A DNA stretch of 57,988 nt from an uncultured Woeseiaceae bacterium (GTDB lineage Bacteria > Pseudomonadota > Gammaproteobacteria > Steroidobacterales > Woeseiaceae), in the NCBI GenBank assembly GCA_905182415.1, contig CAJJBK010000015.1:1-57988 (forward strand). Reading direction: 5' to 3'. The translations under genes were made by a program, and so were the position numbers. Shown piece by piece: positions 35,818 to 46,318 of this stretch. The notes under the pieces are model-generated. The model did no database searches. It was not told the DNA's origin and was given only the letters and a program-made list of their open reading frames with translations. How positions within the stretch are numbered: position 1 is the stretch's first letter; every line of letters starts with the position of its first letter.

Positions 35818-37158
35818 TTATAGTCCAAGTCTTTTTTCAAGATAGTGAATATTGGTACCGCCATTTTTAAACGCAGAATGCTGAAGAATCTCTTGATGAA
35901 GTGGAATGTTTGTTTTTATGCCTTCAATTACTATTTCTTTTAAAGCATTGCTCATGCGTGTAATTGCGGAGTCCCGGTTATTTCCATGGGCGATAATTTT
36001 TCCAATCATTGAATCATAATGAGGAGGTACCTTATAACCACTATATATATGACTATCGATTCTAATGCCCGGACCACCAGGCATATGCCATAGTTTTATA
36101 TCACCGGGTGAGGGCATGAAACTTTTTGGATCCTCTGCATTCATTCTGCATTCAATTGCGTGACCTTGTATTTTAATATCCTTTTGAGAGAGTTTTAATT
36201 TCTCTCCAGCTGCGATATTTAATTGCTCTTTTACAATATCGACACCAGTTATCATTTCTGTGACTGGATGTTCTACTTGCAATCTTGTGTTCATTTCAAT
36301 GAAATAAAATTCGTTATCTTGATAAAGAAATTCAAATGTTCCTGCACTTCGATAACCCATATCTAGACATGCTTTAACGCAACGATCACCAATAAATTTT
36401 CTTTGCTTCTCAGTTATTCCTGGTGCAGGTGCTTCTTCAATAACTTTCTGATGTCTACGTTGCATCGAACAATCTCGCTCACCAAGATGGATTGCATTAC
36501 CTTGCCCATCTGCCAATATTTGTACCTCGATATGACGTGGTGTTTCTAGAAATTTTTCCATATAAACATCTTCATTACTGAATGCGGAACGGGCTTCGGC
36601 CTGAGTGAGTACAATGGCATTTAATAGTGCTGCTTCGGCATGGACTACTCGCATCCCTCTGCCACCACCTCCGCCTGAGGCTTTAATTATAACTGGATAG
36701 CCAATTTCTCTGGCAATTTTAAGATTTTCATCTGAGTTGCCAGTAAGTACTCCATCTGATCCAGGAACTGTAGGTACCCCAGCTTCTTTCATCATTTTAA
36801 TTGCTGAAACCTTGTCACCCATCAGCCGGATTGATTCTGCTTTTGGCCCGATAAAAATAAAGCCAGAAGACTCTACTCGTTCAGAAAAATCCGCATTCTC
36901 AGAAAGGAAACCATAACCTGGGTGGATTGCTACAGCATCTGTAACTTCTGCCGCACTAATAATACTAGGCATATCTAAATAACTATCTGCACTTGCCGCT
37001 GGGCCAATGCAGACGGTTTCATCCGCTAACAAAACATGTTTTAAATTACTATCAATAGAAGAATGAACAGCAACTGTTTTGATACCCATTTCATGGCAAG
37101 CGCGAAGAATTCTTAATGCAATTTCGCCACGATTAGCGATAACGACTTTAGCTAACAT
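35818..37158 (-). CDS. accC: Biotin carboxylase AccC
   Basis: ATP-dependent carboxylation of biotin on AccB, the first half of acetyl-CoA carboxylase. The 446-residue ATP-grasp enzyme has [18 protein letters not shown] at the start, the glycine-rich loop [11 protein letters not shown] (about 160-170), [16 protein letters not shown] (about 283-298) and the catalytic arginine in that stretch. Length equals that of E. coli AccC. It lies 12 bases after accB. Confidence 0.98.
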   Translation of the reverse strand: MLAKVVIANRGEIALRILRACHEMGIKTVAVHSSIDSNLKHVLLADETVCIGPAASADSYLDMPSIISAAEVTDAVAIHPGYGFLSENADFSERVESSGFIFIGPKAESIRLMGDKVSAIKMMKEAGVPTVPGSDGVLTGNSDENLKIAREIGYPVIIKASGGGGGRGMRVVHAEAALLNAIVLTQAEARSAFSNEDVYMEKFLETPRHIEVQILADGQGNAIHLGERDCSMQRRHQKVIEEAPAPGITEKQRKFIGDRCVKACLDMGYRSAGTFEFLYQDNEFYFIEMNTRLQVEHPVTEMITGVDIVKEQLNIAAGEKLKLSQKDIKIQGHAIECRMNAEDPKSFMPSPGDIKLWHMPGGPGIRIDSHIYSGYKVPPHYDSMIGKIIAHGNNRDSAITRMSNALKEIVIEGIKTNIPLHQEILQHSAFKNGGTNIHYLEKRLGL

Positions 37159-37170
37159 ATTGCTAATTTT

Positions 37171-37650
37171 TTAATTATTTGCATGTTTGTCAATTACGAA
37201 CAATATTTGATCATATTCAACTGGGTCGCCATTTTGAGCACGAATTGATTTAATGACACCGTTTGCCTCTGCTTCGATTTGATTCATCATTTTCATTGCT
37301 TCAATGATGCATAATGTATCGCCTTCTTTGACGTGATCACCGACTTGTACGTATGGCGACGCCTCTGGAGAAGGAGATGCATAGAATGTTCCAACCATTG
37401 GGGATGGTACTTCGTGCTCGGTATTCTTGTTAACTAATTGTTGAGTATCGATACCATCATTTACTATTGATGCCTGATCTGACGTTCCTATTGGCTTTGC
37501 TGGTATTGTCTGAGTTTCTATGGGGGCGAGAATTCTGCCGCTTACCTCACGAGAAATTCGGACAGAATCTTCTCCTTCAGTAATTTCGATTTCACCTACC
37601 CCAGACTCATTTAGAAGTTCTATTAGTTTTTTTACTTTTCTAATATCCAT
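37171..37650 (-). CDS. accB: Biotin carboxyl carrier protein AccB
   Basis: Carrier subunit of acetyl-CoA carboxylase, 159 residues. The biotinylation motif is EAMKM (117-121; Lys120) in the C-terminal lipoyl/biotinyl domain, which also has the PSPMVGTFY loop (82-90). The N-terminal helix MDIRKVKKLIELLNESGV is conserved. The middle (about 40-78) is a proline- and alanine-containing linker. It lies between aroQ (9 bases) and accC (12 bases). Confidence 0.97.
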   Translation of the reverse strand: MDIRKVKKLIELLNESGVGEIEITEGEDSVRISREVSGRILAPIETQTIPAKPIGTSDQASIVNDGIDTQQLVNKNTEHEVPSPMVGTFYASPSPEASPYVQVGDHVKEGDTLCIIEAMKMMNQIEAEANGVIKSIRAQNGDPVEYDQILFVIDKHANN

Positions 37651-37659
37651 AATTTACCC

Positions 37660-38103
37660 CTAGTATTGCTCAATTTTTTTTATGGCAGCAAGTAAAGCCA
37701 ATTCATAGCCATGAGCCCCAAGACCAATCAAGCAACCTGCCGCAATATCACTAAAGTAACTTTTATGTCGAAAATCTTCCCGAGAAAATACATTACTTAA
37801 GTGAATTTCAAAGAACGGAATGTTGATAGCAAGGAGAGCATCTCTTATTGCAATACTTGAGTGCGTAAATGCGCCCGGATTGATCAATATAAATTGTATA
37901 TCTGAATTTTGACAAGTTTGAATTTTATTAACAATTTCATGTTCTGCATTGCTTTGGAAGCAATCTAAAGAATGAGTATGTTGTTTTGCGAGCTCCATTA
38001 AATTATCTTCAATGGTATCTAGATTCATCTCACCATAGACATCTGGCTCTCTAGTGCCAAGCAGGTTAAGGTTTGGGCCATTTATTAGTAATATATTTGC
38101 CAT
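37660..38103 (-). CDS. aroQ: Type II 3-dehydroquinate dehydratase AroQ
   Basis: Third step of the shikimate pathway, a dodecameric small dehydratase. It has 147 residues: [18 protein letters not shown] (6-23) supplies the flexible loop with the catalytic Arg and Tyr, [16 protein letters not shown] (about 74-89) and [16 protein letters not shown] (about 100-115). aroQ is the usual first gene of the accB-accC unit in gammaproteobacteria. A promoter-like sequence lies 30-59 bases before its start. Confidence 0.97.
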   Translation of the reverse strand: MANILLINGPNLNLLGTREPDVYGEMNLDTIEDNLMELAKQHTHSLDCFQSNAEHEIVNKIQTCQNSDIQFILINPGAFTHSSIAIRDALLAINIPFFEIHLSNVFSREDFRHKSYFSDIAAGCLIGLGAHGYELALLAAIKKIEQY

Positions 38104-38132
38104 ATTCGATTATCTTTTTTGTATTTTAATGG

Positions 38133-38162
38133 AAGATAACAGAATTTAACCGCATTTAACAA
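38133..38162 (-). promoter_or_regulatory. Candidate sigma70 promoter for the aroQ-accBC unit
   Basis: On the minus strand TTGTTA (38157-38162) and TATCTT (38133-38138), each 4 of 6 to consensus, are separated by 18 bases in the 116-base gap upstream of aroQ. This would start a transcript that could run through accBC, prmA, dusB, fis, purHD and moeA. The match is modest. Confidence 0.3.
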
Positions 38163-38219
38163 CTTTTTATGTTTTTTTAACTGTAAATTAATTGATATAT
38201 GGGGGTTAATTTAATGAGC

Positions 38220-38798
38220 TTAGATAGAGCCTAGTTGCATTTTTGCTTCACTTACAGTCATTTCACCGTTTTCTATGGCCTTTAATGTTTGAGTTATTAA
38301 CTCTATATGGTGTTCTTTGATTTCGCCAATATGAGTTTTGATGATTTCTTGATCTTTTGTAACAATCATGGTGAAAGGCAAGCCAATAAAATCGACGCCT
38401 GAATTTTCGGCAATCGCCACTGCGTCCTCTTCACCAATCAATATCGGGTAATCAAAATTTGTAGTTTCTGCATAGGATAAAACTTCATCAAAATCATCCA
38501 CAGCAATTCCAATGATTTGTATTTGCGTACCCGTGAGATTCTTCTGCGTTTCATTTAATAGTGGGATTTCACGTCTACAAGGTGCACACCATGTAGCCCA
38601 GAAATTTATTAATTTTGCGGAGTTATTCCATTCAGATGAGTTTCTTATGGATCCGCTTAAATCAATCATTTCGAAATCCATGAGTAACTGTTTTTCAGAT
38701 TTATTTGTCTCTTCATGGGTCGATTTTTTTTGCGATTCCATTTGATCGCAGCCCATTAATGTCAGGAGTAAAATTAAAGTAAAGAACGATTTCATCAT
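38220..38798 (-). CDS. TlpA-like thiol-disulfide oxidoreductase lipoprotein
   Basis: A 192-residue membrane-anchored periplasmic thioredoxin-fold protein. Lipobox LMGC (Cys17) after a hydrophobic leader; the redox motif is WCAPC at 70-74 inside NFWATWCAPCRREIPL; the TlpA/ResA-type insertion and cis-proline region LPFTMIV follow. The dsbD gene is directly upstream (28-base gap, same strand), which suggests DsbD keeps this protein reduced. A role in cytochrome c maturation or cysteine repair is inferred from family. Confidence 0.88.
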   Translation of the reverse strand: MMKSFFTLILLLTLMGCDQMESQKKSTHEETNKSEKQLLMDFEMIDLSGSIRNSSEWNNSAKLINFWATWCAPCRREIPLLNETQKNLTGTQIQIIGIAVDDFDEVLSYAETTNFDYPILIGEEDAVAIAENSGVDFIGLPFTMIVTKDQEIIKTHIGEIKEHHIELITQTLKAIENGEMTVSEAKMQLGSI

Positions 38799-38826
38799 AG
38801 CATTAGCCTTTTTAGTTAACTGTATT

Positions 38827-41076
38827 TTACTTTAGAGCCGCTTGTGTATGCGCTGCAAATTCTCGTGCTTTCATATAGCCAACCACTTCATAACCATCTC
38901 TCTTAACTCCATTATTATCGTAAAAAATAATTGTTGGTGGGCCAAACACATTTAGTTTATTTAATAAGATTTGATCTATATTATCATTAGCGGTTACATC
39001 TGCTTGCAATAAGACGGTATTAGATAGGGCCTTTTGTACGTCCTGATCAACAAAGGTATAAGCTTCCATTTCTTTGCATGAAACACACCAATCTGCATAA
39101 AAATCTAGCATCACCGATTTTTTTTGTGATGCTGCTAATGTAAGCTCATAGTCCAAATCTTCGATAGATTTAATACGCTTAAAATGCAATTCATTGTTGG
39201 TTGTCTTTCCTTGATTAAAAATACCAATATTTGCTAATGGCTGCATCGGGTTTTTGCTTCCAGATAATGAGCCTATAATAAGTGCAATTCCATATATTAA
39301 GACCAGTAAACCAAGTGCTTTATTAAATTTTTCAGTATTTTTCGAGTTCTTAGTGAGGCTGTTTAGGCCGCCTATAAAGACCCCAAACATCAAAGCTAAA
39401 ATTCCCCATAAAGCTAGAATTATGGTGGCATTTATAACTCGAGATAGCATATAAATGGCTAAGCCCAGCATTAAGAAGCCAAATATATTCTTTACTTTAT
39501 TCATCCACTCTCCGGCTTTTGGTAATAATCTCCCAGCTGAGGTTCCTAATATTATTAATGGGGTTCCCATTCCGAGGCTCATTGCAAATAAAGCGATACC
39601 ACCTCTAGCAACATCTCCGGTTTGGCTTATTACCATTAGAGTCGCTACCAATGGAGGGGCAACGCAAGCGGTCACAATCAATGAAGAAATTGCTCCAATA
39701 AAAAAACTACCAATTACAGTTCCACGTCGTTGCTGATTATTTAGTTTTGATAGTTGAGTTTGGAAGATCGACGGAAGTTCAATATTAACTAAATCAAACA
39801 TAGCTAAAGCAAGAAAGACAAATAAAATTACGAATACAATAATGACCCAGGGAGTATTAAAAAGAGCTTGGAGTTGAAGACCAATTGAAGCACTAATGAT
39901 TCCTGCCAAGGTATAGACAATAGCCATTCCCATTACATAGCTGGTGGCTAAGATGAACCCTCTCCTGGGCGTAATATGCTCTCCTTCACCAGCAAGAATT
40001 CCAGAAAGGATAGGAATCATAGGCAGACAACATGGAGTTAAGGACAGCAATAAACCAGCGACAAAAAAAGTTAGGATTACTGTAATTATATGTGCTTGAG
40101 AAACGAGTGATGCTAAACGAGATTGTTCTGAGATTTTAATTTCATTAGAAGTTATATTTGTATTTGAAGTTATCTCTCCTGGGGGGAAAATAACATCAAT
40201 TTCTTTTTGCTGGGGAGGCAAACATAATTCATCTTCAATACACCCTTGATAATTAACCATGAAGGTTAGATTGGTTTCATTTGGATCCACTCTGCCAATT
40301 GCAATTCTGCCAAAAACTTCTTTAAAATAAACTTCAGTTTCACCAAACCATTCATCTGTTTTTATTTCCCCTTTTGGTAATTCAATCGCTCCTATTTTTA
40401 TGTCTTTATTTTTTGCAGTTATAAAAATTTTATCTTTATATAGATAATGATTTGGTGCTATTTGAAAAGCGATTTCTAAAGTGGATGAATCAATTGACTT
40501 TAGATATGGTTTGAAAGCTAAATTTATTGCCGAATAGTTTTGGTCATTGAGAATAGTCAGAGGATCACTTTGTATTAACTTTGAAGGTTTAGTTAATTTG
40601 ATATTGGTAGTCCATTTTTGAGGAGGATAACAAATGCCCCTATCAGCACATCCTTGCGAGTTTATTTGTAGTTCAAATTCATTTACTGGAGTATTGATTC
40701 TTTTGTAAGGAATATGGAATGAGATATTGCCTCTATATACTTGCTGTACTCCAAAGAATTCATCCTCATGATAAGAGCCTTCTGGCAATTTTAAATTGAC
40801 TAATTGAATATCCGGTGAATTTGATACGAAATTCATTTTTTTGCGATAAAGGTAATACCCATCCTCAATCGACCAATTTATTTTAATTGCTGTGCCGGTA
40901 TCTTCAATTTGATATTTAAAAGCCTCTTCGGCCCTGAGCAATGGTTTGGATGTTTTATTACTGGATGAGTTATCCGATTCTATTTCATTTGAGCAGCCAG
41001 ATAATAATGCGACTGATAAAATTAAAAATAGGGAGATATTCTTAGATTTAATTGAATTAAAAATTGAAATATTCAT
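38827..41076 (-). CDS. dsbD: Thiol-disulfide interchange protein DsbD with duplicated N-terminal domain
   Basis: Carries reducing power from cytoplasmic thioredoxin to the periplasm. It has 749 residues against about 565 in E. coli. It begins with a lipoprotein-like leader (LLSGC, Cys28). Two DsbD-alpha-type domains follow in tandem, about 45-160 with Cys143/Cys149 (QGCADRGICYPPQ) and about 185-297 with Cys279/Cys285 (QGCIEDELCLPPQ). The eight-helix membrane domain comes next with Cys349 or 350 in TPCCLP and Cys471 in TACVAPP, then the C-terminal thioredoxin domain with WCVSC (663-667). Extra length is wholly due to the second N-terminal domain. The gene is in the unit with the TlpA-like lipoprotein. 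Confidence 0.94.
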   Translation of the reverse strand: MNISIFNSIKSKNISLFLILSVALLSGCSNEIESDNSSSNKTSKPLLRAEEAFKYQIEDTGTAIKINWSIEDGYYLYRKKMNFVSNSPDIQLVNLKLPEGSYHEDEFFGVQQVYRGNISFHIPYKRINTPVNEFELQINSQGCADRGICYPPQKWTTNIKLTKPSKLIQSDPLTILNDQNYSAINLAFKPYLKSIDSSTLEIAFQIAPNHYLYKDKIFITAKNKDIKIGAIELPKGEIKTDEWFGETEVYFKEVFGRIAIGRVDPNETNLTFMVNYQGCIEDELCLPPQQKEIDVIFPPGEITSNTNITSNEIKISEQSRLASLVSQAHIITVILTFFVAGLLLSLTPCCLPMIPILSGILAGEGEHITPRRGFILATSYVMGMAIVYTLAGIISASIGLQLQALFNTPWVIIVFVILFVFLALAMFDLVNIELPSIFQTQLSKLNNQQRRGTVIGSFFIGAISSLIVTACVAPPLVATLMVISQTGDVARGGIALFAMSLGMGTPLIILGTSAGRLLPKAGEWMNKVKNIFGFLMLGLAIYMLSRVINATIILALWGILALMFGVFIGGLNSLTKNSKNTEKFNKALGLLVLIYGIALIIGSLSGSKNPMQPLANIGIFNQGKTTNNELHFKRIKSIEDLDYELTLAASQKKSVMLDFYADWCVSCKEMEAYTFVDQDVQKALSNTVLLQADVTANDNIDQILLNKLNVFGPPTIIFYDNNGVKRDGYEVVGYMKAREFAAHTQAALK

Positions 41077-41268
41077 TATATTTTTTTAGCACGATGTTTT
41101 AGTGGGTATTTTTAATTATATTCTTTGATGCAAAATTACAAAATTTTAATACTAATTCGTTGTTTATTCCGAAATCATACATGGCCAAAAAAGATCTGTC
41201 ATTATAGAGATAACAATAGTTACAACAAATAACACAATGTTATTTTACTTATTTTTCGTAATTAAACC

Positions 41269-41296
41269 TTGAAATTTATATTTCCGTCCTTATTAT
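41269..41296 (+). promoter_or_regulatory. sigma70-type promoter of groESL
   Basis: TTGAAA (41269-41274, 5 of 6 to TTGACA) and TATTAT (41291-41296, 5 of 6 to TATAAT) with a 16-base spacer. The same bases also contain CTTGAA and CCTTATTA, which resemble a weak sigma32 promoter. The rest of the 309-base gap 41077-41385 shows nothing but AT-rich sequence, this promoter and the CIRCE operator. Confidence 0.7.
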
Positions 41297-41322
41297 TAGC
41301 ACTCTTCGTAATTGAGTGCCAA
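41296..41322. promoter_or_regulatory. CIRCE operator (HrcA binding site) upstream of groESL
   Basis: TTAGCACTC (41296-41304), nine spacer bases, then GAGTGCCAA (41314-41322). The consensus is TTAGCACTC-N9-GAGTGCTAA, so only one position differs. It begins at the last base of the -10 and covers the expected start site, so binding of HrcA would block transcription. CIRCE sites control heat-shock chaperonins in many bacteria, while most Gammaproteobacteria rely on sigma32. Confidence 0.93.
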
Positions 41323-41385
41323 TAGCATTTATTCCGAAGATTTTGAATTTTTTAAGTTAATTAACATATTAGAGGAGAGTAGCTG

Positions 41386-41676
41386 ATGAATATTCGTCCG
41401 CTTCATGACAGAGTCATCGTTAAGCGCATGGAAGAAGAGCGCACTTCCCCTGGAGGAATTGTTCTTCCGGATGGTGCAACAGAAAAGCCAATTAAAGGCG
41501 AAGTTATTGCTGTAGGAAATGGAAGAGTTTTGGATTCAGGTGAAATGCGCGCATTGGATGTAAAAGCCGGTGATCAAGTTTTATTTGGTAAATACAGCGG
41601 AACTGAAATTAAAGTTGATGGCGAAGAGCTTCTTGTAATGAAAGAAGATGATATCGTTGCAATTTTTGAAGGCTAA
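41386..41676 (+). CDS. groES: Co-chaperonin GroES
   Basis: Seven-membered lid of the GroEL folding chamber. It has 96 residues, normal length, opening [18 protein letters not shown] with the mobile loop near 17-32 ([13 protein letters not shown]) and the conserved [15 protein letters not shown]. The leader holds the CIRCE operator. AGAGGAGAG lies 6 bases before the ATG. groEL follows after 53 bases. Confidence 0.98.
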   Translation: MNIRPLHDRVIVKRMEEERTSPGGIVLPDGATEKPIKGEVIAVGNGRVLDSGEMRALDVKAGDQVLFGKYSGTEIKVDGEELLVMKEDDIVAIFEG

Positions 41677-41717
41677 TGAAATTTATTTCATTATTTAATG
41701 TAAGAATAAAATCTTAA

Positions 41718-43388
<1,671 letters not shown>

Positions 43389-43411
43389 ATCATTCATACC
43401 TTTCGCTTGAT

Positions 43412-43440
43412 AAAAAGCCCCGCAAATGTGGGGCTTTTTT
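43412..43440. terminator. Intrinsic terminator between groEL and msrQ
   Basis: AAAAAGCCCC (43412-43421) pairs with GGGGCTTTTT (43430-43439), with an inner C-G and G-T pair and a 4-base loop, followed by T on the plus strand and by T-rich sequence on the minus strand. It is 23 bases after the groEL stop and 9 before the msrQ stop, so it can serve both genes. Confidence 0.92.
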
Positions 43441-43449
43441 ATGGCGCAA

Positions 43450-44055
43450 TTATTTATTTTTTCGAAGGTATTTCATCCAGATACGATATGACAATAAAAT
43501 GGATAGAATGACTACATAGATCAATGGTTCGGTGATATCTTTTTTAACTTGCCACCAATAATGCCAGACAGCCAAGATACTTGCGCTATAAACTAAACGA
43601 TGAATTTTATGCCATTTTTTTTGTAATTTTCTTTGCATCTTGTTCGTCGAGGTGATGGTCAAAAGAAGTAATATTAGTAGTGCTAGAAAACCGATTGTTA
43701 TGAAAGGTCGAGTAATAATGTCTTCGGTAATAGCTGGGATATATAAACTTTGCTCTAGTATTAGCCAAGTGAAAAAATGCATAAGAATATAAAAAAAAGT
43801 AAATAAACCAAGCATTCGCCTAAATAAGATGAGCCAGATTTGACCTGTGATATGCCTCAGAGGAGATATCATTAGAGTGAGAAGCAAAAATCTTAAACCC
43901 CAATTACCAAGCCTATCTTGAATTTCTTCAATTGGGTTGGCTCCTAAATTCCCAGTTAATTCAAATGCATCCGTAAAAATAAGAAAAAACGGTAGAATAC
44001 AAATGAGAAACACCGGAGGCTTCAAGAGTTTTCTTGCTGTCCTAGAAGATAACAT
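43450..44055 (-). CDS. msrQ: Heme-binding membrane subunit MsrQ
   Basis: Inner-membrane b-type heme protein that hands electrons to the periplasmic methionine-sulfoxide reductase MsrP. It has 201 residues with six hydrophobic segments (for example 12-30, 48-66, 80-100 and 115-133). The ferric-reductase-like domain signature with histidines in LRHITG, LMHFFTW and WHKIHRLVYSASILAVWHY fits the MsrQ/YedZ family. It lies 18 bases after msrP on the same strand. Confidence 0.93.
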   Translation of the reverse strand: MLSSRTARKLLKPPVFLICILPFFLIFTDAFELTGNLGANPIEEIQDRLGNWGLRFLLLTLMISPLRHITGQIWLILFRRMLGLFTFFYILMHFFTWLILEQSLYIPAITEDIITRPFITIGFLALLILLLLTITSTNKMQRKLQKKWHKIHRLVYSASILAVWHYWWQVKKDITEPLIYVVILSILLSYRIWMKYLRKNK

Positions 44056-44073
44056 TATTTTTTTAGATGCTGG

Positions 44074-45033
44074 TTAGAAGTGTCGACGAAGATTGAGACC
44101 ATCATATAAATGAGCTACTTGCTCTCCATAACCATTAAACATTTGTGTTGGCTGTTTGCTGGCAAAAACACCACTACCAATTCTTCTCTCTCTGGCTTGA
44201 CTCCACCTTGGATGAGATATTTTTGGATTAACATTCGCATAGAAGCCATATTCATTTGATGCTGCCATCTCCCAGCTTGTTTTTGGCTGACTTTTAACGA
44301 AGCTCATTTTAACTATACCTTTGATGCCTTTAAAACCGTATTTCCAAGGCACGACCAATCGAATTGGAGCTCCATTTTGATTTGGTAGGGCACGACCATA
44401 AATTCCTATCGCAAGTAATGGAAGGGGATTCATGGCTTCGGCCATGGTCAATCCCTCACGATAAGGCCATTTTAATACCCTTGATTTTTGACCAGGCATT
44501 CTTTCGCGATCATGTAAGGTCTCAAATCGAACATGTGTTGCCGAAGAAAGAGGTTTGAATGACTTGATAATATCAGCCAATGGTATTCCTACCCATGGAA
44601 TTACCATGGACCAGGCCTCAACACATCGCATTCTGTAAATACGTTCTTCAAGAAGATACGGCTTTACAAAATCTTCTATATCAAATATCCCAGTTTTCTC
44701 AGCTTCTCCTGTGACTTCAATTGACCATGGGCGTGATTGAAAATCTTTTCCATTTCGATAAGGGTCATCTTTACCAGTGCCAAATTCATAATAATTATTG
44801 TAACTAGTGACATCTAAGAAATTATTTATTTTTTCGTCAGTACTGTAAAGACTTGACTTAACATCATCCAATTCTGCAAAAGGTTCTTGAGGAAGATTGG
44901 CGCCAAGTAATCTACTGGAAAGTAAGCTGCCACCGATTAACGTACTTGATTGAATAAATTTTCGACGATTTAGGTAGTTGTCTTCACTGGTTATTTCGGA
45001 AGATTTAATGGTAGAAGATCGTTTAATTAACAT
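44074..45033 (-). CDS. msrP: Periplasmic methionine-sulfoxide reductase catalytic subunit MsrP
   Basis: Molybdopterin enzyme that repairs methionine sulfoxide in periplasmic proteins. It has 319 residues. Twin-arginine signal NRRKFIQSS (22-30) followed by a hydrophobic stretch; the molybdenum ligand Cys137 lies in MRCVEAWSMVIPW; GMPGQKSRVLKWPYREGL-type substrate loop nearby. The SUOX fold is shorter than that of sulfite oxidase (no dimerisation domain), as in MsrP. It is followed by msrQ and preceded by the SoxC-type gene (26 bases). Confidence 0.95.
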   Translation of the reverse strand: MLIKRSSTIKSSEITSEDNYLNRRKFIQSSTLIGGSLLSSRLLGANLPQEPFAELDDVKSSLYSTDEKINNFLDVTSYNNYYEFGTGKDDPYRNGKDFQSRPWSIEVTGEAEKTGIFDIEDFVKPYLLEERIYRMRCVEAWSMVIPWVGIPLADIIKSFKPLSSATHVRFETLHDRERMPGQKSRVLKWPYREGLTMAEAMNPLPLLAIGIYGRALPNQNGAPIRLVVPWKYGFKGIKGIVKMSFVKSQPKTSWEMAASNEYGFYANVNPKISHPRWSQARERRIGSGVFASKQPTQMFNGYGEQVAHLYDGLNLRRHF

Positions 45034-45059
45034 ATTTTTTTATTCCAAGGTAACAAAAA

Positions 45060-46316
45060 TTAACCCCATTCTTGAACACGATATAAGACATCGCCACCAG
45101 CACGGAGTCGCCAGCCGGTAATAGGGTTACTGTGATAGGGTATAGAGCCAGCACCTCTGACCTTAATTAAAGTTTCACGAGTTGGCTGAATATAACCAGA
45201 TTCATCTATAGCTCGACTTAGAATAACTGTCTCTTTGCCATTCCAGTTAAATAAATGCCGGAATCGCGTATGTGCTTTTGGTAGAATTGGTTCTTGTAGT
45301 TTTGCAGATTCCCAGGTTTTTCCATTGTCAGTACTAACTTCAGTACCAGTAATAAGACCGCGGCCACTCCAGGCTATTCCTTGTATTTCTATCCAGCCTT
45401 TTTCTATTGTATTAGGATAAGTGGGGTAAGTGATAATTGAGCGTGCATCCATAGACAGACTAAACTGTCTTGCTTTGCCATTCTTGATGGTTTCAGTGTA
45501 TTTTGATGTTTCTTCACGTGTCATGAATGGCTGATCAGAAAACTCAATTCTTCGCAACCATTTAACCGATGAATTTCCTTCATAGCCCGGATTCAAAAGC
45601 CTTATAGGATACCCATTTTCTGGCCTAACAGCTTCTCCATTTTGGGCATAAACGATCATAGATTCGTTCCAGATATCTTTAGGAATACTCCGAGTTAATG
45701 CTGCTGCATCGGATCCTTCAGCTAAAAACCATGTTGCAGATGGCTTTATACCTACTTCTTTTAGAAGGGTTGATAGCATGACACCTGTCCACTCACTTTG
45801 ACTGGTCATACCACAAATATTTTGTGGTGTAGTGTACTCATCAGCTTCTCTGGCTAAATTTCCAGAGCACTCTATAAAGCATATTCGACTGACTGCCGGG
45901 AATCTTTTTAAGTCATTGACTGAAAAAGTCATTGGCCTATCAACTAGACCATGAATAATTAATTTATGTTTTTCTGCGTCGATAAGTGGCACACCAGCAT
46001 GATGACGTTCGAAATGAAGATCAGAGGGGGTAATAGTTCCGTGCAATTGATGGAGTGGCGTTCGAGAGCTAGTCCCTGTATACCTTACATCACGCTCATA
46101 TTTTTCAAATATTGAACGTTTGCCAACTTTAGTGGCCCATTGGCTCGCGGTTACTTTTGATGGATCTTCTGGGGCGTATGGTCGATCTGAAGATACTTGA
46201 ATCTCTTTACCTGAAGCTGATTTTGCAATTATTGTTCCCGCTGCTCCTGCCATACCGACAAGCGCGCTTCGTCGAGTTATATTTAATTTGGATGGTGTAT
46301 TTTCTTTTTTTGTCAT
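45060..46316 (-). CDS. soxC: SoxC-type molybdenum sulfite/sulfane dehydrogenase
   Basis: Molybdenum enzyme of sulfite-oxidase fold, 418 residues. Twin-arginine signal around NITRRSALVG (13-22); the Mo ligand is Cys150 in FIECSGN; substrate-arginine segments GYEGNSSVKWLRR; and a C-terminal dimerisation domain (about 275-400) that MsrP lacks. The conserved LHGTITPSDLHFERHHAGVP (91-110) matches SoxC more than SorA. No other Sox genes (soxXA, soxYZ, soxB) occur here, so the true donor (sulfite or sulfane sulfur) is not known. The cytochrome gene lies 2 bases upstream, so it is probably translated with it. The gene is tandem with msrP. Confidence 0.85.
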   Translation of the reverse strand: MTKKENTPSKLNITRRSALVGMAGAAGTIIAKSASGKEIQVSSDRPYAPEDPSKVTASQWATKVGKRSIFEKYERDVRYTGTSSRTPLHQLHGTITPSDLHFERHHAGVPLIDAEKHKLIIHGLVDRPMTFSVNDLKRFPAVSRICFIECSGNLAREADEYTTPQNICGMTSQSEWTGVMLSTLLKEVGIKPSATWFLAEGSDAAALTRSIPKDIWNESMIVYAQNGEAVRPENGYPIRLLNPGYEGNSSVKWLRRIEFSDQPFMTREETSKYTETIKNGKARQFSLSMDARSIITYPTYPNTIEKGWIEIQGIAWSGRGLITGTEVSTDNGKTWESAKLQEPILPKAHTRFRHLFNWNGKETVILSRAIDESGYIQPTRETLIKVRGAGSIPYHSNPITGWRLRAGGDVLYRVQEWG

Positions 46317-46318
46317 TT

